64,000 bases of DNA from Psychrobacillus soli. GTDB lineage: Bacteria; Bacillota; Bacilli; Bacillales_A; Planococcaceae. The stretch spans positions 62,001 through 126,000 of the forward strand of contig NZ_VDGG01000003.1 of the NCBI RefSeq assembly GCF_006861775.1, given 5' to 3'. Below the pieces are notes generated by a model that did no database searches, was not told where the DNA came from, and saw nothing but the letters and a program-made list of their open reading frames with translations. Below, in pieces: positions 63,373 to 64,000 of this stretch. Position numbers and translations under genes: made by a program. Every line of letters starts with the position of its first letter. Within the stretch, counting starts at the first letter, position 1.

Positions 63373-64000
63373 ATGAAATCTTATTTTGCACGCCGAATAC
63401 TGCAATTAGTTCCAGTATTAATAGGCATGTCTATTGTTGTTTTTTCAATCATACATGCAATTCCAGGAGATCCAGCAACCGTTATCTTGGGAGATCACGC
63501 AACCCCGGAAGCAGTGAAAGAACTTAGGACTGAGATGGGTTTAGACAAGCCGCTTATTTCACAGTACTTTGCATATGTAAAAAGCATAGTAACTGGGGAT
63601 TTGGGAAACTCATTAAGAACTAAAAAGCCTATTCAGGAAGAAATTACTCCATACTTAGCAGCCACCATCGAATTGATGTTTGCGAGCATGATTATTGCTA
63701 CAGTTATAGGTGTTAATGCGGGGATATTAGCTGCTTGGAAAAGGGCATCTTGGTTTGACAATATAGCTATGTTCATTGCGTTAGTTGGTGTTTCGATGCC
63801 TGTTTTTTGGTTAGGTTTGATGGAACAATGGATTTTCTCGGAAAAATTGAGTTGGTTACCATCAATCGGACGTTTTAACGCAAGGGAGCCGATAGAAGCA
63901 ATTACTGGTTTATATATGGTTGACACAATTATTCAAGGAAATTGGGCAGGATTATGGGATGCTTTTAAGCATTTGATTTTACCGGGTTTAGCACTAGGAA
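63373..64000 (+). CDS. Opp/Dpp-type permease (OppB/DppB-like), cut by window end
   Basis: The frame from ATG 63373 stays open to the last base (209 codons). It begins MKSYFARRILQLVPVLIGM, followed by a first membrane segment, AIPGDPA and the extracellular loop typical of DppB/GsiC (EMGLDKPLISQYFAYVKS), further membrane segments around 94-115 and 125-145, and HLILPGLALG at the edge, just before the EAA loop. AAGGAGG lies upstream. The partner permease gene is expected outside the window. Confidence 0.9.
   Translation, partial: MKSYFARRILQLVPVLIGMSIVVFSIIHAIPGDPATVILGDHATPEAVKELRTEMGLDKPLISQYFAYVKSIVTGDLGNSLRTKKPIQEEITPYLAATIELMFASMIIATVIGVNAGILAAWKRASWFDNIAMFIALVGVSMPVFWLGLMEQWIFSEKLSWLPSIGRFNAREPIEAITGLYMVDTIIQGNWAGLWDAFKHLILPGLALG

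Overview
The window looks like chromosomal DNA of a low-GC Gram-positive bacterium of the order Bacillales, most likely of the Planococcaceae/Caryophanaceae type (Sporosarcina, Psychrobacillus, Lysinibacillus relatives). The basis is AT-rich sequence, strong GGAGG ribosome binding sites, many TTG and GTG starts, CcpA-type cre sites, Bacillus-style genes (rocB, ykvI, guaC, a YkoGH-like two-component system) and SLH-domain surface proteins. No rRNA, tRNA, CRISPR array, prophage or complete insertion sequence was recognised. The genus is an inference.

Layout. 1-6.8 kb: end of a membrane protein, then a fatty-acid degradation operon (acyl-CoA dehydrogenase, TetR regulator, acyl-CoA ligase, thiolase, nitronate monooxygenase-like protein, 3-hydroxyacyl-CoA dehydrogenase) closed by a strong terminator. 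7.3-9.5 kb: small uncharacterised genes, including a DUF5085-like pair and a HEAT-repeat protein. 9.6-17 kb: an IclR regulator divergent from a methylarginine/arginine-type catabolic set (two amidinotransferase-fold hydrolases, amino-acid permease, RocB-like peptidase), followed by NADP-type glutamate dehydrogenase. 17-23.3 kb: chemoreceptor, NlpC/P60 hydrolase, CdaR regulator divergent from glycerate kinase and a GntP-type permease. 23.3-29.5 kb: two secreted surface proteins, branched-chain aminotransferase, a class I amidotransferase-like hydrolase and a REP-associated (RAYT-type) transposase. 29.7-38 kb: two-component system with a PepSY protein, proline dehydrogenase, secreted 5'-nucleotidase, YkvI transporter. 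38-43.2 kb: second YkvI copy and a probable D-to-L amino acid conversion operon (N-succinylamino acid racemase, GNAT acyltransferase, M20 deacylase, RpiR regulator). 43.4-46 kb: small genes, GMP reductase and a repeat-rich intergenic region. 46.2-64 kb: a sigma-54 enhancer-binding protein and, behind two sigma-54 promoters, a large catabolic cluster: acyl-CoA dehydrogenase, SDR, split hydratase, thiolase, PaaK-like ligase, amidohydrolase, thioredoxin, two oligopeptide-type binding proteins, CaiB-type CoA-transferase, amidase and an Opp/Dpp-type ABC transporter that runs off the window end.

Most notable: (1) nine copies of a GGTGCC-core palindrome between 6.9 and 33.2 kb, whose arm sequences vary but stay complementary, with a RAYT-type transposase gene beside a perfect copy; (2) the sigma-54-controlled import/CoA-activation/beta-oxidation cluster, whose substrate is not evident and which may be an undescribed degradation pathway; (3) two intergenic stretches that look like structured RNAs; (4) a 21-bp tandem repeat and a GC-rich 71-bp inverted repeat near 45.5 kb. 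All functional assignments rest on motif and family recognition by eye; no database search was run.
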